In this document: piece after piece, positions 1 through 7,439 of the stretch
Layout of the letters: each line of letters begins with the position of its first letter
How positions within the stretch are numbered: position 1 is the first letter of the stretch
Assembly (NCBI RefSeq): GCF_016462705.1
Contig: NZ_JAEMSS010000013.1
Coordinates: 1 to 40,295 of the forward strand
Length of the DNA stretch: 40,295 nt
Origin: Nocardioides sp.
GTDB taxonomy: Bacteria > Actinomycetota > Actinomycetes > Propionibacteriales > Nocardioidaceae
Direction of reading: 5' to 3'
The notes under the pieces: generated by a model
Seen by the model: the letters and a program-made list of their open reading frames with translations, nothing else
Told to the model about the DNA's origin: nothing
Databases searched by the model: none
Program-made: the position numbers and the translations under genes

Positions 1-606
1 CCCCACCCCGGGGACCCCGGGCAGGTTGTCGGAGGTCTCGCCCACCAGCGCGGCGAGCTCCGGGTAGCGCGCGGGCGGCACGCCGTAGCGCTCCTCCACG
101 GCCGCGGGCGTCATCCGCTTCATCTCGGAGACGCCCCGCATCGGGTAGATCACCGTCGTGTCCTCGTCGACCAGCTGGAACGAGTCGCGGTCACCGGAGC
201 AGATCAGCGTCTCGAACCCGAGTGCCTTGGCCTGGGTCGCGAGCGTGCCGATGATGTCGTCGGCCTCGTAGCCCTCCTTCTTGAGGTAGGGGATCCGCAT
301 GGCGGTCAGCACCTCCTCGATCAGCGGGAGCTGGCTGCTGAACTCGGTCGGTGTCTTGTTGCGCCCCGCCTTGTACTCCGCGTACTCGTCCATCCGGAAC
401 GTCTTGCGCGAGACGTCGAAGGCGACCGCGATGTGCGTGGGGCGCTCGTCACGGAGCACGTTGATGAGCATCGAGGTGAACCCGAAGACCGCGTTGGTGT
501 GCTGCCCGGTCGTCGTCGAGAAGTTGTCGACCGGCAGCGCGAAGAAGGCGCGGTAGGCCAGCGAGTGGCCGTCGAGAAGAAGCAGTCTGGGTCGCGCGTC
601 AGGCAC
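1..606 (-). CDS. polA: DNA polymerase I, N-terminal part (runs off left edge)
   Basis: This is the 5' end of DNA polymerase I, which fills gaps and removes RNA primers. The 202 codons visible are the 5'-3' exonuclease (flap nuclease) domain. I read LLLLDGHSLAYRAFFAL near the start, then KTFRMDEYAEYKAGR, then EADDIIGTLA and CSGDRDSFQLV, which hold the metal-binding acidic residues of this family. The last visible part, ETSDNLPGVPGVG, is the start of the helix-hairpin-helix DNA-binding segment. The polymerase domain lies outside the window. I chose the GTG at 604-606 (VPDARPRLLLLDG): no in-frame ATG lies close upstream, there is no Shine-Dalgarno sequence, and a TACTGT hexamer sits 6 nt before it, as expected for a leaderless message. 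The gene is divergent from the thioesterase gene. Confidence 0.95.
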   Translation of the reverse strand, partial: MPDARPRLLLLDGHSLAYRAFFALPVDNFSTTTGQHTNAVFGFTSMLINVLRDERPTHIAVAFDVSRKTFRMDEYAEYKAGRNKTPTEFSSQLPLIEEVLTAMRIPYLKKEGYEADDIIGTLATQAKALGFETLICSGDRDSFQLVDEDTTVIYPMRGVSEMKRMTPAAVEERYGVPPARYPELAALVGETSDNLPGVPGVG

Positions 607-612
607 CTGCCC

Positions 613-618
613 ACAGTA
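613..618 (-). promoter_or_regulatory. Candidate -10 hexamer, leaderless polA promoter
   Basis: Reading the minus strand, TACTGT lies exactly 6 nt before the polA GTG and no ribosome binding site is present. This fits a leaderless transcript whose first base is the start codon. I see no good -35 element, so the call rests on position and on the same arrangement at several other genes in this window. Confidence 0.4.
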
Positions 619-667
619 GTCACGGCCACCGACACCTGGCGTCGTCGCGTCCGGTTGAATCAGCCTC

Positions 668-1087
668 ATGACCGACGACGCGACGGACGCACTGGCGCTG
701 ATGCGCAGCAACATGGGGGCTCTCAACGAGCGGATGGGCGTGGAGCTGGTCGAGGCCAGCGCCCAGCGGGTGGTCGCGACGATGCCCGTGGAGGGCAACA
801 CCCAGCCCTACGGGCTGCTGCACGGCGGGGCGTCGGTCGTGCTCGCGGAGACCCTGGGCTCGATCGGGTCGGCCCTCCACGCCGGCCCCGACCGGCTCTC
901 GGTCGGCGTCGACATCAACGCGACCCACCACCGCGCGGCCCGGTCGGGCACGGTGACCGGTGTCGCCACTCCCGTGCACCTGGGCCGCAGCATGGCGTGC
1001 TACGAGGTGGTCATCTCCGACGAGGAGGGCCGCCGGGTGTGCACGTCGCGGATCACCTGCACCCTGGTAGCGAAGGACCGGTTCTAG
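668..1087 (+). CDS. PaaI-family hotdog-fold thioesterase
   Basis: A 139-residue single-domain protein of the hotdog thioesterase superfamily, the usual length for PaaI/YdiI-type acyl-CoA thioesterases. Residues 47-63 (YGLLHGGASVVLAETLG) are the family's HGG motif followed by the central hotdog helix with its acidic residue. The later SVGVDINATHHR and the strand ending in CTLVAKDRF complete the fold. These enzymes hydrolyse aryl- or acyl-CoA in the cytoplasm; the substrate here cannot be told from the sequence. The ATG at 668 is used; no clear Shine-Dalgarno precedes it. The gene is divergent from polA with a 61-bp gap. Confidence 0.85.
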   Translation: MTDDATDALALMRSNMGALNERMGVELVEASAQRVVATMPVEGNTQPYGLLHGGASVVLAETLGSIGSALHAGPDRLSVGVDINATHHRAARSGTVTGVATPVHLGRSMACYEVVISDEEGRRVCTSRITCTLVAKDRF

Positions 1088-1168
1088 CGGGGACGTCCGA
1101 TGGACGAGGACGAACCCGATCGATGGTGGTCGGAGCCGGCCGAGACCCTCCGCCGCCGGGGCCGGGAC

Positions 1169-1738
1169 CTACCCCCGCTGCGTCCGGCGCAGGCTCCGCC
1201 GGGCGGCGAGGACCTGGCCGACAGGTCGGGTCCCGTTGGGCCGCAGCTTGCCGGGCAGCTGAGCCGTGAGCTTGCTGCGCACGGTCGGCGTCGCCGCCAC
1301 CCGCAGCACCGCCTGCTGGCTCAGGCCGAGCCGGGCCATGAAGCGGTTGCTCTGCCGGGAGTCGTGGGACACGGCGGTGACGACGTGCCCGACCCCGAGC
1401 TCCTCGGCGTAGGTGACCGCGGCCTCGATCAACGTGTGCCCGACCCCGCGCCTGCGGAAGCCCGGAGACACGAACGGCGCCATGGCGTGCACGGCCGGCT
1501 CGAGGTTGAGCGGGCTCAGCGTCGTCACGCACAGCATCACCGCGCCGGCCGGCTCGCCGTCGTACTCCGCGATGACCAGGCGCTGCTCGGCGGACTCCTC
1601 ACAGCTCTTGATGATCAGCTCGAGGTCGGCGACCTGGTCCTGGAGGTCCGCCCGGCGGAGGTTGGGCTGCCAGAGCTCCGCGAGGAAGACGGCGTCGTCG
1701 AGCGTGGCCGGGCGGAGCGAGACCGGGGTGCGGCTCAT
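1169..1738 (-). CDS. GNAT-family N-acetyltransferase
   Basis: A 189-residue GNAT acetyltransferase. The N-terminal strand and helix (VSLRPATLDDAVFLAELW) and the acetyl-CoA pyrophosphate-binding motif, VSPGFRRRGVGHTLIEAA around residues 91-108, are clear. It is followed by the usual beta5/alpha4 segment ending in NRFMARLGL. The last 40 residues form a basic tail (KLRPNGTRPVGQVLAARRS) that goes beyond the standard domain. The ATG at 1738 is preceded by GGGAGGAG at good spacing. It is transcribed toward the convergent thioesterase gene. The acceptor substrate is unknown. Confidence 0.85.
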   Translation of the reverse strand: MSRTPVSLRPATLDDAVFLAELWQPNLRRADLQDQVADLELIIKSCEESAEQRLVIAEYDGEPAGAVMLCVTTLSPLNLEPAVHAMAPFVSPGFRRRGVGHTLIEAAVTYAEELGVGHVVTAVSHDSRQSNRFMARLGLSQQAVLRVAATPTVRSKLTAQLPGKLRPNGTRPVGQVLAARRSLRRTQRG

Positions 1739-1829
1739 GCTCCTCCCTTCGTCGACGGACTGCAGGCTGACACTACGCTCACCGGGTCGCTGCCGTCATG
1801 ACCCGTCTGGAGTAGTTGGTGCGTCACCT

Positions 1830-2579
1830 GTGATCCCCGGCCTGGCCACCCTGGTCAACGTCGCGGCCGTGCTCGCCGGCGCGGTGGTCGGCGTGCTGCT
1901 CGGCAACCGGCTGCCCACCCGGACCCGGGACGTGGTGACCGATGCCCTGGGCCTGGTGACGCTGCTGATCGCGGGTACGTCGGCGATCGCCGTGCTCTCC
2001 CCGGAGCTCACCGACGAGGTGGGCGACAGCGCGCCGATGCTGATCGTGCTCGGCTCCCTGCTGGTCGGCGGGATCGCCGGCTCCCTGCTGCGGCTGGAGT
2101 CGCGGATCGAGGGCTTCGGCGCCTGGCTCCAGCAGCGCCTCTCGGGAGAGACCGGCTCGCGGGAGCGGGCCCGGTTCGTGGAGGGCTTCGTGATCTCGTC
2201 GCTGGTCTTCTGCAGCGGACCGCTGACGATCCTGGGGTCGCTCAACGACGGCCTGGGCAACGGGCCGGACCAGATCCTGCTCAAGTCGGCGCTGGACGGC
2301 TTCGCGGCGATCGCGTTCGCCGCGTCGTTCGGCTGGGGGGTGGCCGCGAGCGTGGTCACGATCGTGGCGGTACAGGGCAGCCTCACGCTCGCGGGTGTCG
2401 CCCTGGGCGACGCCCTGCCGGATGCCCACCTGGCCGCGATCACCGCCACCGGCGGACTGCTGCTGGTCGGCGTCGCGCTGCGGCTGCTCCGGATCCGGGA
2501 GATCCCGGTGGCCGATCTCCTGCCGGCCCTGGCCGTGGCGCCAGTTCTTGTCGAGATCGCCCGCCTGACCCAGCGATAG
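1830..2579 (+). CDS. DUF554 (YqgA-type) membrane protein
   Basis: A 249-residue integral membrane protein of the DUF554 family (E. coli YqgA type), putative transporters of unknown substrate. I see about seven hydrophobic segments, among them GLATLVNVAAVLAGAVVGVL, MLIVLGSLLVGGIAGSLL and TGGLLLVGVALRLL. The family hallmarks FVEGFVISSLVFCSGPLTILGSLNDGLGNGPD are present across roughly residues 110-141. The open frame extends far upstream, but that part is a shadow of the GNAT gene. The GTG at 1830 (VIPGLATLVN) puts the first membrane strand at the N-terminus as in relatives. Confidence 0.8.
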   Translation: MIPGLATLVNVAAVLAGAVVGVLLGNRLPTRTRDVVTDALGLVTLLIAGTSAIAVLSPELTDEVGDSAPMLIVLGSLLVGGIAGSLLRLESRIEGFGAWLQQRLSGETGSRERARFVEGFVISSLVFCSGPLTILGSLNDGLGNGPDQILLKSALDGFAAIAFAASFGWGVAASVVTIVAVQGSLTLAGVALGDALPDAHLAAITATGGLLLVGVALRLLRIREIPVADLLPALAVAPVLVEIARLTQR

Positions 2580-2610
2580 CCCCTGTTCCCGGCCGTTGTG
2601 GCGCATTGAC

Positions 2611-2626
2611 GTAACGGTTCGCTAAC
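2611..2626 (+). promoter_or_regulatory. Candidate GlnR-like box upstream of livK
   Basis: In the 166-bp gap before livK I read GTAAC, six bases, then CTAAC. This matches the general GTnAC-n6-GnAAC layout (AC-n9-AC core) known for actinobacterial GlnR nitrogen-control sites except for the C that starts the second half. It can also be read as two TAACG direct repeats 11 bp apart. A nitrogen regulator site would suit an amino acid uptake gene, but one partial match can arise by chance. No convincing -10/-35 pair was found in the gap. Confidence 0.25.
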
Positions 2627-2745
2627 GAGAGGGTGCCGGGTAGCGCTGCCCTGCTCTGGCACACCTACGGTGGCGATGCTGTGCCCGACCTCGGGAAGAC
2701 GGGCTGCGGTGAAGTGCCCACAACGAGAAAAGAAGGGTTCACCAC

Positions 2746-4113
2746 GTGAATCGATCAACGACCGCATCCTGGGTCAAGCTGATGGCCGGCACCGCCGCGC
2801 TCACGCTCGCCCTCGCCGCATGTGGCGACGACGGCGACGACGAGCCGGACGCAGCTGACGACCCGTCCACCTCTGCGTCCTCGGAGGCTCCGACGGAGGA
2901 GCCGTCCGACACCGCGTCGTTCACCAACGACGTCTGCGCCGCCGGGGCGACCAGCGCCGACAGCTTCAAGGTCGCCGGCATCCTGCCGCTGACCGGCAAC
3001 CTCGCCTTCCTCGGCCCGCCCGAGGTCGCTGGCGTCGGACTCGCGGTCTCGGACATCAACGCCGCTGGTGGCGTCAACGGTGCCCAGGCCTGCCACGACA
3101 TCCAGGACTCCGGCGACTCGACCGACCTGTCGATCTCCACGGCCTCGGCCAACAACATCGTCCAGGGCAAGCCCTCGGTCGTCATCGGTGCCGCGTCCTC
3201 GAGCGTCTCGCTCAACGTGGTCGACACCTTCGCCGACAACAAGATCACCGAGGTCTCCCCCGCCAACACCGCGGTGGACCTGAGCGGCTACTCGCCGTTC
3301 TACTTCCGGACCGCTCCGCCGGACGGCGTGCAGGGCTCCGCGCTCGGCACCCTGATCGCGGGTGACGGCTACTCGAAGATCGGCTTCCTGGTGTTCAACG
3401 ACACCTACGGCACCGGTCTGCGCGACGCCGTCCAGGCCACGGTCGAGTCGTCCGGTGGCTCCTGCGTCTACGGCTGCAAGGGCGACGGCGACGAGTTCCC
3501 GGCCGGTCAGACCACCTTCTCCGCCGAGGTCCAGGCCGTCACCGCGGCCGGTCCCGACGCGATCGTGATCCTGGCCTTCGACGAGACCAAGTCGATCGTC
3601 CCCGAGCTGGCCGCGGCCGGCTTCGACATGTCGAAGACCTACTTCTCCGACGGCAACACCGCCGACTACTCCAAGGACTTCGAGCCCGGCACGCTCGAGG
3701 GCGCCCAGGGCACCATCCCGGGTGCGGACGCGTCGCAGGAGTTCAAGGACCTGCTGGTCGGCTGGAACGAGGCTGCCAACGGTGAGGGCCTCAGCGACTT
3801 CGCCTACGCGGCGGAGTCCTACGACGCCACCATCCTGGCGGCGCTCGCGGCGATCAAGGGCGGCTCCAACGAGTCGACCGCGGTCCAGGAGAACTTCGCG
3901 GCCGTCTCGGGTGCCACCGACGGCGAGGAGTGCTCCACCTTCGCCGACTGCGTGGCGCTGCTCGAGGAAGGCAGCGAGATCCGCTACACCGGCCCGTCCG
4001 GCATCGGGCCGATCGACGAGGAGAACGACCCGTCCTCCGCGTTCGTCGGTGTCTACCAGTTCAACGCCGAGAACAAGAACGAGCTGACCTCCACGGTCGA
4101 GGGCACCAAGTGA
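2746..4113 (+). CDS. livK: Branched-chain amino acid ABC transporter, substrate-binding lipoprotein
   Basis: A 455-residue periplasmic-binding-type lipoprotein of the Leu/Ile/Val-binding (Peripla_BP_6) family, the extracytoplasmic receptor for the importer encoded from 4455 to 8810. The signal peptide ends in a lipobox, LALAAC, with the lipidated Cys at residue 26. It is followed by an acidic Asp/Ser-rich linker (residues 27-60) and then the receptor, which opens FKVAGILPLTGNLAFLG. The GTG at 2746 is preceded by AGAAGG with 9-nt spacing. The gene is convergent with livF and separated from it by a strong hairpin and a repeat element, so it is transcribed apart from the permease operon. The real ligand is inferred from family membership only. 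Confidence 0.9.
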   Translation: MNRSTTASWVKLMAGTAALTLALAACGDDGDDEPDAADDPSTSASSEAPTEEPSDTASFTNDVCAAGATSADSFKVAGILPLTGNLAFLGPPEVAGVGLAVSDINAAGGVNGAQACHDIQDSGDSTDLSISTASANNIVQGKPSVVIGAASSSVSLNVVDTFADNKITEVSPANTAVDLSGYSPFYFRTAPPDGVQGSALGTLIAGDGYSKIGFLVFNDTYGTGLRDAVQATVESSGGSCVYGCKGDGDEFPAGQTTFSAEVQAVTAAGPDAIVILAFDETKSIVPELAAAGFDMSKTYFSDGNTADYSKDFEPGTLEGAQGTIPGADASQEFKDLLVGWNEAANGEGLSDFAYAAESYDATILAALAAIKGGSNESTAVQENFAAVSGATDGEECSTFADCVALLEEGSEIRYTGPSGIGPIDEENDPSSAFVGVYQFNAENKNELTSTVEGTK

Positions 4114-4135
4114 CCTCGAGCTGACAGCTCAGCAG

Positions 4136-4178
4136 CACGCGAAGGGCCTCGGGCTTCGGCTCGGGGCCCTTTCGCGTG
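4136..4178 (+). terminator. Strong hairpin terminator after livK
   Basis: A long stem runs from CACGCGAA at 4136 to TTCGCGTG at 4178, closing on a TTCG tetraloop through GGGCCTCGGGC / GCTCGGGGCCC with one bulged T. It begins 22 bp after the livK stop. No long T tract follows, which is common in high-GC actinobacteria. It may also stop transcripts arriving from the livF side. Confidence 0.75.
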
Positions 4179-4190
4179 CCTGCCGCGCGA

Positions 4191-4441
4191 GGAGTACCGC
4201 TCAGCACGCGTGCTGTGAAAGACGAGGTACCGCCGGGTCGGCGGTACTGCCCTCCCCGGCGCAGCCCACCAGGGGCAGCAGCGCCGTCTCGACGCTGGAC
4301 GCGCTCCTCGAGCCATGAGCGCGACTTGCGTCGCGCTTCCAGCGCCGATCGGCGCTACGGCAGCGGGGCTTCGCCGGCGCTGCAACACCACCGACTCGGC
4401 GGTACCTCGTGCTGATGCGCACGCGTGCTGAGCAGTACTCC
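4191..4441. repeat. 251-bp inverted-repeat element (copy A)
   Basis: This gap between the convergent livK and livF genes (341 bp in all) holds an imperfect long inverted repeat. The left arm begins GGAGTACCGCTCAGCACGCG at 4191. The reverse complement of the right arm, read from 4441, begins GGAGTACTGCTCAGCACGCG. Both arms then carry ACGAGGTACCGCCG and a GTCGG core. Inside lie a hairpin GCGCGAC-TTGC-GTCGCGC (4319-4336) and a perfect 16-bp palindrome AGCGCCGATCGGCGCT (4341-4356). The left arm and centre are clearly related to 12307-12451. No credible protein is encoded. It resembles a MITE or a large intergenic palindrome family; I cannot name it. Confidence 0.75.
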
Positions 4442-4454
4442 CCGCAGCGCTCGA

Positions 4455-5231
4455 TCAGCTCTGCTTGAGGTCGTCCCGCTCCGCGTCGACGTCCTCGGCC
4501 AGCGTGCCGAGGTAGAGCTCGATGACCTTGGGGTCGTTGGCCAGCTCGCGACCGGTGCCGGTGTGGGCGTCCCGGCCCTGGTCCAGGACGTAGCCGCGGT
4601 CGCAGATCTGCAGGCACCGCCGGGCGTTCTGCTCGACCATGACGACACAGACGCCGGTCTTGTTGATCCGGCGGGTCCGGATGAACGTCTCGTCCTGGCG
4701 GACCGGCGAGAGACCGGCCGAGGGCTCGTCGAGCAGGAGGACGCTCGGCTCCATCATCAGCGCCCTGGCCATGGCCAGCGACTGGCGCTCACCGCCCGAC
4801 AGCGCGCCCGCGCTCTGGTGGCTGCGGTCGTGCAGGACCGGGAACAGGTCCCACATCGCGGCCAGCCGCTCCGCGGCCTTCTTCGGGCGCAGGAAGAGCC
4901 CCATCAGCAGGTTCTCCTCGATGCTGAGCGAGGGGAAGACGTTGTTGGTCTGGGGGACGAAGCCGACGCCCATCTCGACCAGCCGGTTGGCCTTGAGGTT
5001 GGTGATGTCCTGGTCGCCGAGCGTGACGTTGCCGGAGTGCACCTTGACCAGGCCGAACATGGCCTTGAGCAGCGTGGACTTGCCGGCACCGTTGGGCCCG
5101 ATGATGCCGACGATCTCGCCGGGGTAGGCGACCATGTTGCAGCCGTTGAGGATGTTGACGCCGGGCAGGTAGCCCGCGACGACGTCGCGGGCCTCGATCA
5201 CGGCCGTGCCCTGCTGGGTGGTGGTGGTCAT
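4455..5231 (-). CDS. livF: Branched-chain amino acid ABC transporter ATP-binding protein LivF
   Basis: A 258-residue ABC ATPase, one of the two cytoplasmic ATPases of the liv-type importer. Walker A is GPNGAGKST (residues about 45-53), the Q-loop region is FVPQTNNVFPSLSIEENLL, the signature is LSGGERQ and Walker B is VLLLDEPSAGLSP. The ending VIELYLGTLAED resembles the LivF C-terminus, which contacts the permease. The start codon overlaps the livG stop by 4 bp (ATGA), so it is probably translated by coupling. It is the last gene of the livH-M-G-F operon and faces livK. Confidence 0.93.
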   Translation of the reverse strand: MTTTTQQGTAVIEARDVVAGYLPGVNILNGCNMVAYPGEIVGIIGPNGAGKSTLLKAMFGLVKVHSGNVTLGDQDITNLKANRLVEMGVGFVPQTNNVFPSLSIEENLLMGLFLRPKKAAERLAAMWDLFPVLHDRSHQSAGALSGGERQSLAMARALMMEPSVLLLDEPSAGLSPVRQDETFIRTRRINKTGVCVVMVEQNARRCLQICDRGYVLDQGRDAHTGTGRELANDPKVIELYLGTLAEDVDAERDDLKQS

Positions 5232-6217
5232 CGCTTGCCGCCGTCCTTCTCCTCGTCGCGGTGGGCCTCCTCCGCGACCTCCTCGGCGAGCTGCTCGATC
5301 GCCTCGTCGGTCAGGAGCGCGTCGTCACCGAGGTCGGTGTCGTGGTGGGCTCCGAGGTAGGCGTCGATCACGGCCGGGTCGGACATGACCGTGTCGGCGG
5401 CACCCTCGGCCACCACCCGGCCCTCGGCCATCACGACCACCCAGTCGGAGATGTGGCGGACGACGTGCATGTCGTGCTCGACGAACAGGACGGTCATGCC
5501 CTCGTCGCGCAGCGACTGGATGTGGCCGAGCAGCGACTGGGTGAGCGCCGGGTTCACGCCGGCCATCGGCTCGTCGAGCATGATCATCTTCGGGTCGCTC
5601 ATCAGCGCCCGGGCCATCTCGAGGAGCTTGCGCTGGCCGCCGGAGAGACTGCCCGCGTAGTCGTGCTTCTTCTCCAGCAGCTTGAAGCGGTCGAGGAGCT
5701 CGTCGGCCTTGGCCTCGATCTCCTTCTCCTGGTGGTGCCAGATCGGGCGGATCAGCGACTTGAAGAGGTTCTCCCCCGCCTGGTTCTGCGCGCCGAGCAT
5801 CATGTTCTCGATGACCGTCATCCGGCTGAGCGCCTTGGTCAGCTGGAAGGTGCGCACCATGCCGGACTTGGCCACCGCGGAGGCGGAGGTCTTGTCCAGG
5901 GTGCGGCCGTCGAAGGACCAGTGCGCACCCTGACCGGCGGACGTCGGCCGGTCGAATCCGGTGATCAGGTTGAAGAACGTGGTCTTGCCGGCGCCGTTGG
6001 GCCCGATGAGCGCGGTGATGAGGCCACGCTGCACCTCGAGGTGGCCGACGTCGACGGCGGTCATCCCGCCGAACTGGCGCACGATGTTGTCGACCTTGAG
6101 GATCGGGTCCGGCTTCGCGGCACCGGGCACTCGCTCGACGTCGGTCATCAGGCTCTTGCGGGCCGCGGGATCGGACAGGTCACCCCGCGTGGCGGTGGTC
6201 GGACCGGGCTCAGACAT
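5228..6217 (-). CDS. livG: Branched-chain amino acid ABC transporter ATP-binding protein LivG
   Basis: A 329-residue ABC ATPase, the partner of LivF. Walker A is GPNGAGKTT, followed by FFNLITGFDRPTSG-like sequence, the signature LSGGQRKLLEMARAL and Walker B MIMLDEPMAGVNP. It is longer than typical LivG (about 255 residues): there are about 40 extra residues before the first ABC strand and a very acidic tail of about 35 residues (DDALLTDEAIEQLAEEVAEE). A shorter start at MTDVERVPGAAK, 24 codons in, is possible, but the first ATG overlaps the livM stop by 8 bp and has GGGAG upstream. Confidence 0.92.
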   Translation of the reverse strand: MSEPGPTTATRGDLSDPAARKSLMTDVERVPGAAKPDPILKVDNIVRQFGGMTAVDVGHLEVQRGLITALIGPNGAGKTTFFNLITGFDRPTSAGQGAHWSFDGRTLDKTSASAVAKSGMVRTFQLTKALSRMTVIENMMLGAQNQAGENLFKSLIRPIWHHQEKEIEAKADELLDRFKLLEKKHDYAGSLSGGQRKLLEMARALMSDPKMIMLDEPMAGVNPALTQSLLGHIQSLRDEGMTVLFVEHDMHVVRHISDWVVVMAEGRVVAEGAADTVMSDPAVIDAYLGAHHDTDLGDDALLTDEAIEQLAEEVAEEAHRDEEKDGGKR

Positions 6218-7424
6218 TGAACCGAAGCTCCCTCTTGTCGCCGAGGATCCCTTGTGGCCGGAAGATCACCAGCAGCATCAGCACGACACCGACCACGATG
6301 AACGCGAACTGGCTGGACTCCTGGCTGCTCATGAACCCGTCGAAGTAGGTGTTCGAGATGCCGATGATCATGATGCGTCCCGCGAAGAAGATGATCGAGC
6401 CGAGGATCGGCCCCCAGATCGTCGCGGCCCCACCGAGCAGCAGCGCCGTGTAGCAGAAGAACGTGAGCGAGCGGCCCATCGAGTCCGGCTGCACGGTGGC
6501 CGGGAGGACGTAGAGCATCCCGCCGACCGCTCCGAACAGGCCGCCGATGACCAGCGCCTGCATCTTGATCGCGAACACGTTCTTGCCGAGGCTCCGCATC
6601 GCGTCCTCGTCCTCGCGGACCCCACGCAGGGCGCGTCCCCACGGGCTCTTGACCAGGAACAGCACGACGACCGTGCTGATCGCCGCGACGCACCAGGCGA
6701 CGATGGTGACGAACCACCCGTTGACCCCGGTGTTCTGGTTGTTCACCGGCGCGAGGAAGAGCAGGACGACCAGCGCCAGCACGCTCAGGCCTGCGATGGC
6801 CACCCGCTTGGGGGTGCCGGTCAGCCCGGCCCGGCCCCGGGCGACGTGCACGATGGCCGCGATGATGGCGATACCGATCACCCAGCCCACGAGCCGCACC
6901 CAGACGGCGCCGTCGGCGACGTCGGTGTAGTTGAACTCCAGCAACGTGCTGTTGCCGTTGCCGAGCGGCGAGAGGTCGGTGAACGGCGCGCGGTACTGGC
7001 TTCCCGGGATGCCCTGCGCGCCACCGGTGAGCCCGAAGAGGGTCTCGTAGCCGACGGACCGGCCGATGTAGCGCACGATCTCGGCAGCGGAGATCGTCAC
7101 GATGGCGAGATAGTCGCCTCGGAGCTTCAGGGTGGGTACGCCGAGGATGAGGGCGAAGATGAAGGCGAGCCCCATGCCCACGATCACCCCGGCGACCAAG
7201 GCGGCGAACCCGAGCGGCTCGATGCCGAGTGCGGGGATGCCCTCCTTGATGGTGATCGCGAAGCCGTAGGCGCCGAGCAGCATGAAGGCGGACTGGCCGA
7301 TGTTGAGCAGGCCGGTGTAGCCGAAGTGGATGTTGAGCCCGATCACGGCGATGGCGACGGCGGCGGTCTGCGGCCCGGTCGCGCTCGACATCATCGAGTT
7401 GAGGATCTGCTGGATCTCGTCCAT
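6210..7424 (-). CDS. livM: Branched-chain amino acid ABC transporter permease LivM
   Basis: A 404-residue membrane permease of the LivM family. The conserved opening is IHFGYTGLLNIGQSAFMLLGAYG at about residues 31-53. The cytoplasmic coupling-loop region is SPWGRALRGVREDEDAMRSLGKNVFAIKM, and the end is LLVIFRPQGILG. I count eight to ten membrane segments. It pairs with LivH to form the translocation pore. The gap to livH is 15 bp and it overlaps livG, so all four genes form one operon. An insertion with extra hydrophobic and charged sequence between the early helices and the coupling loop makes it somewhat longer than E. coli-type proteins. Confidence 0.92.
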   Translation of the reverse strand: MDEIQQILNSMMSSATGPQTAAVAIAVIGLNIHFGYTGLLNIGQSAFMLLGAYGFAITIKEGIPALGIEPLGFAALVAGVIVGMGLAFIFALILGVPTLKLRGDYLAIVTISAAEIVRYIGRSVGYETLFGLTGGAQGIPGSQYRAPFTDLSPLGNGNSTLLEFNYTDVADGAVWVRLVGWVIGIAIIAAIVHVARGRAGLTGTPKRVAIAGLSVLALVVLLFLAPVNNQNTGVNGWFVTIVAWCVAAISTVVVLFLVKSPWGRALRGVREDEDAMRSLGKNVFAIKMQALVIGGLFGAVGGMLYVLPATVQPDSMGRSLTFFCYTALLLGGAATIWGPILGSIIFFAGRIMIIGISNTYFDGFMSSQESSQFAFIVVGVVLMLLVIFRPQGILGDKRELRFNV

Positions 7425-7439
7425 CTGGTCTCAGTCTCC

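Noticed and set aside
4201..4648. Open frames within the inverted-repeat element at 4.2-4.4 kb
   Set aside because: They arise from the repeat's palindromic, stop-poor sequence, differ on each strand, and have no domain or ribosome site.
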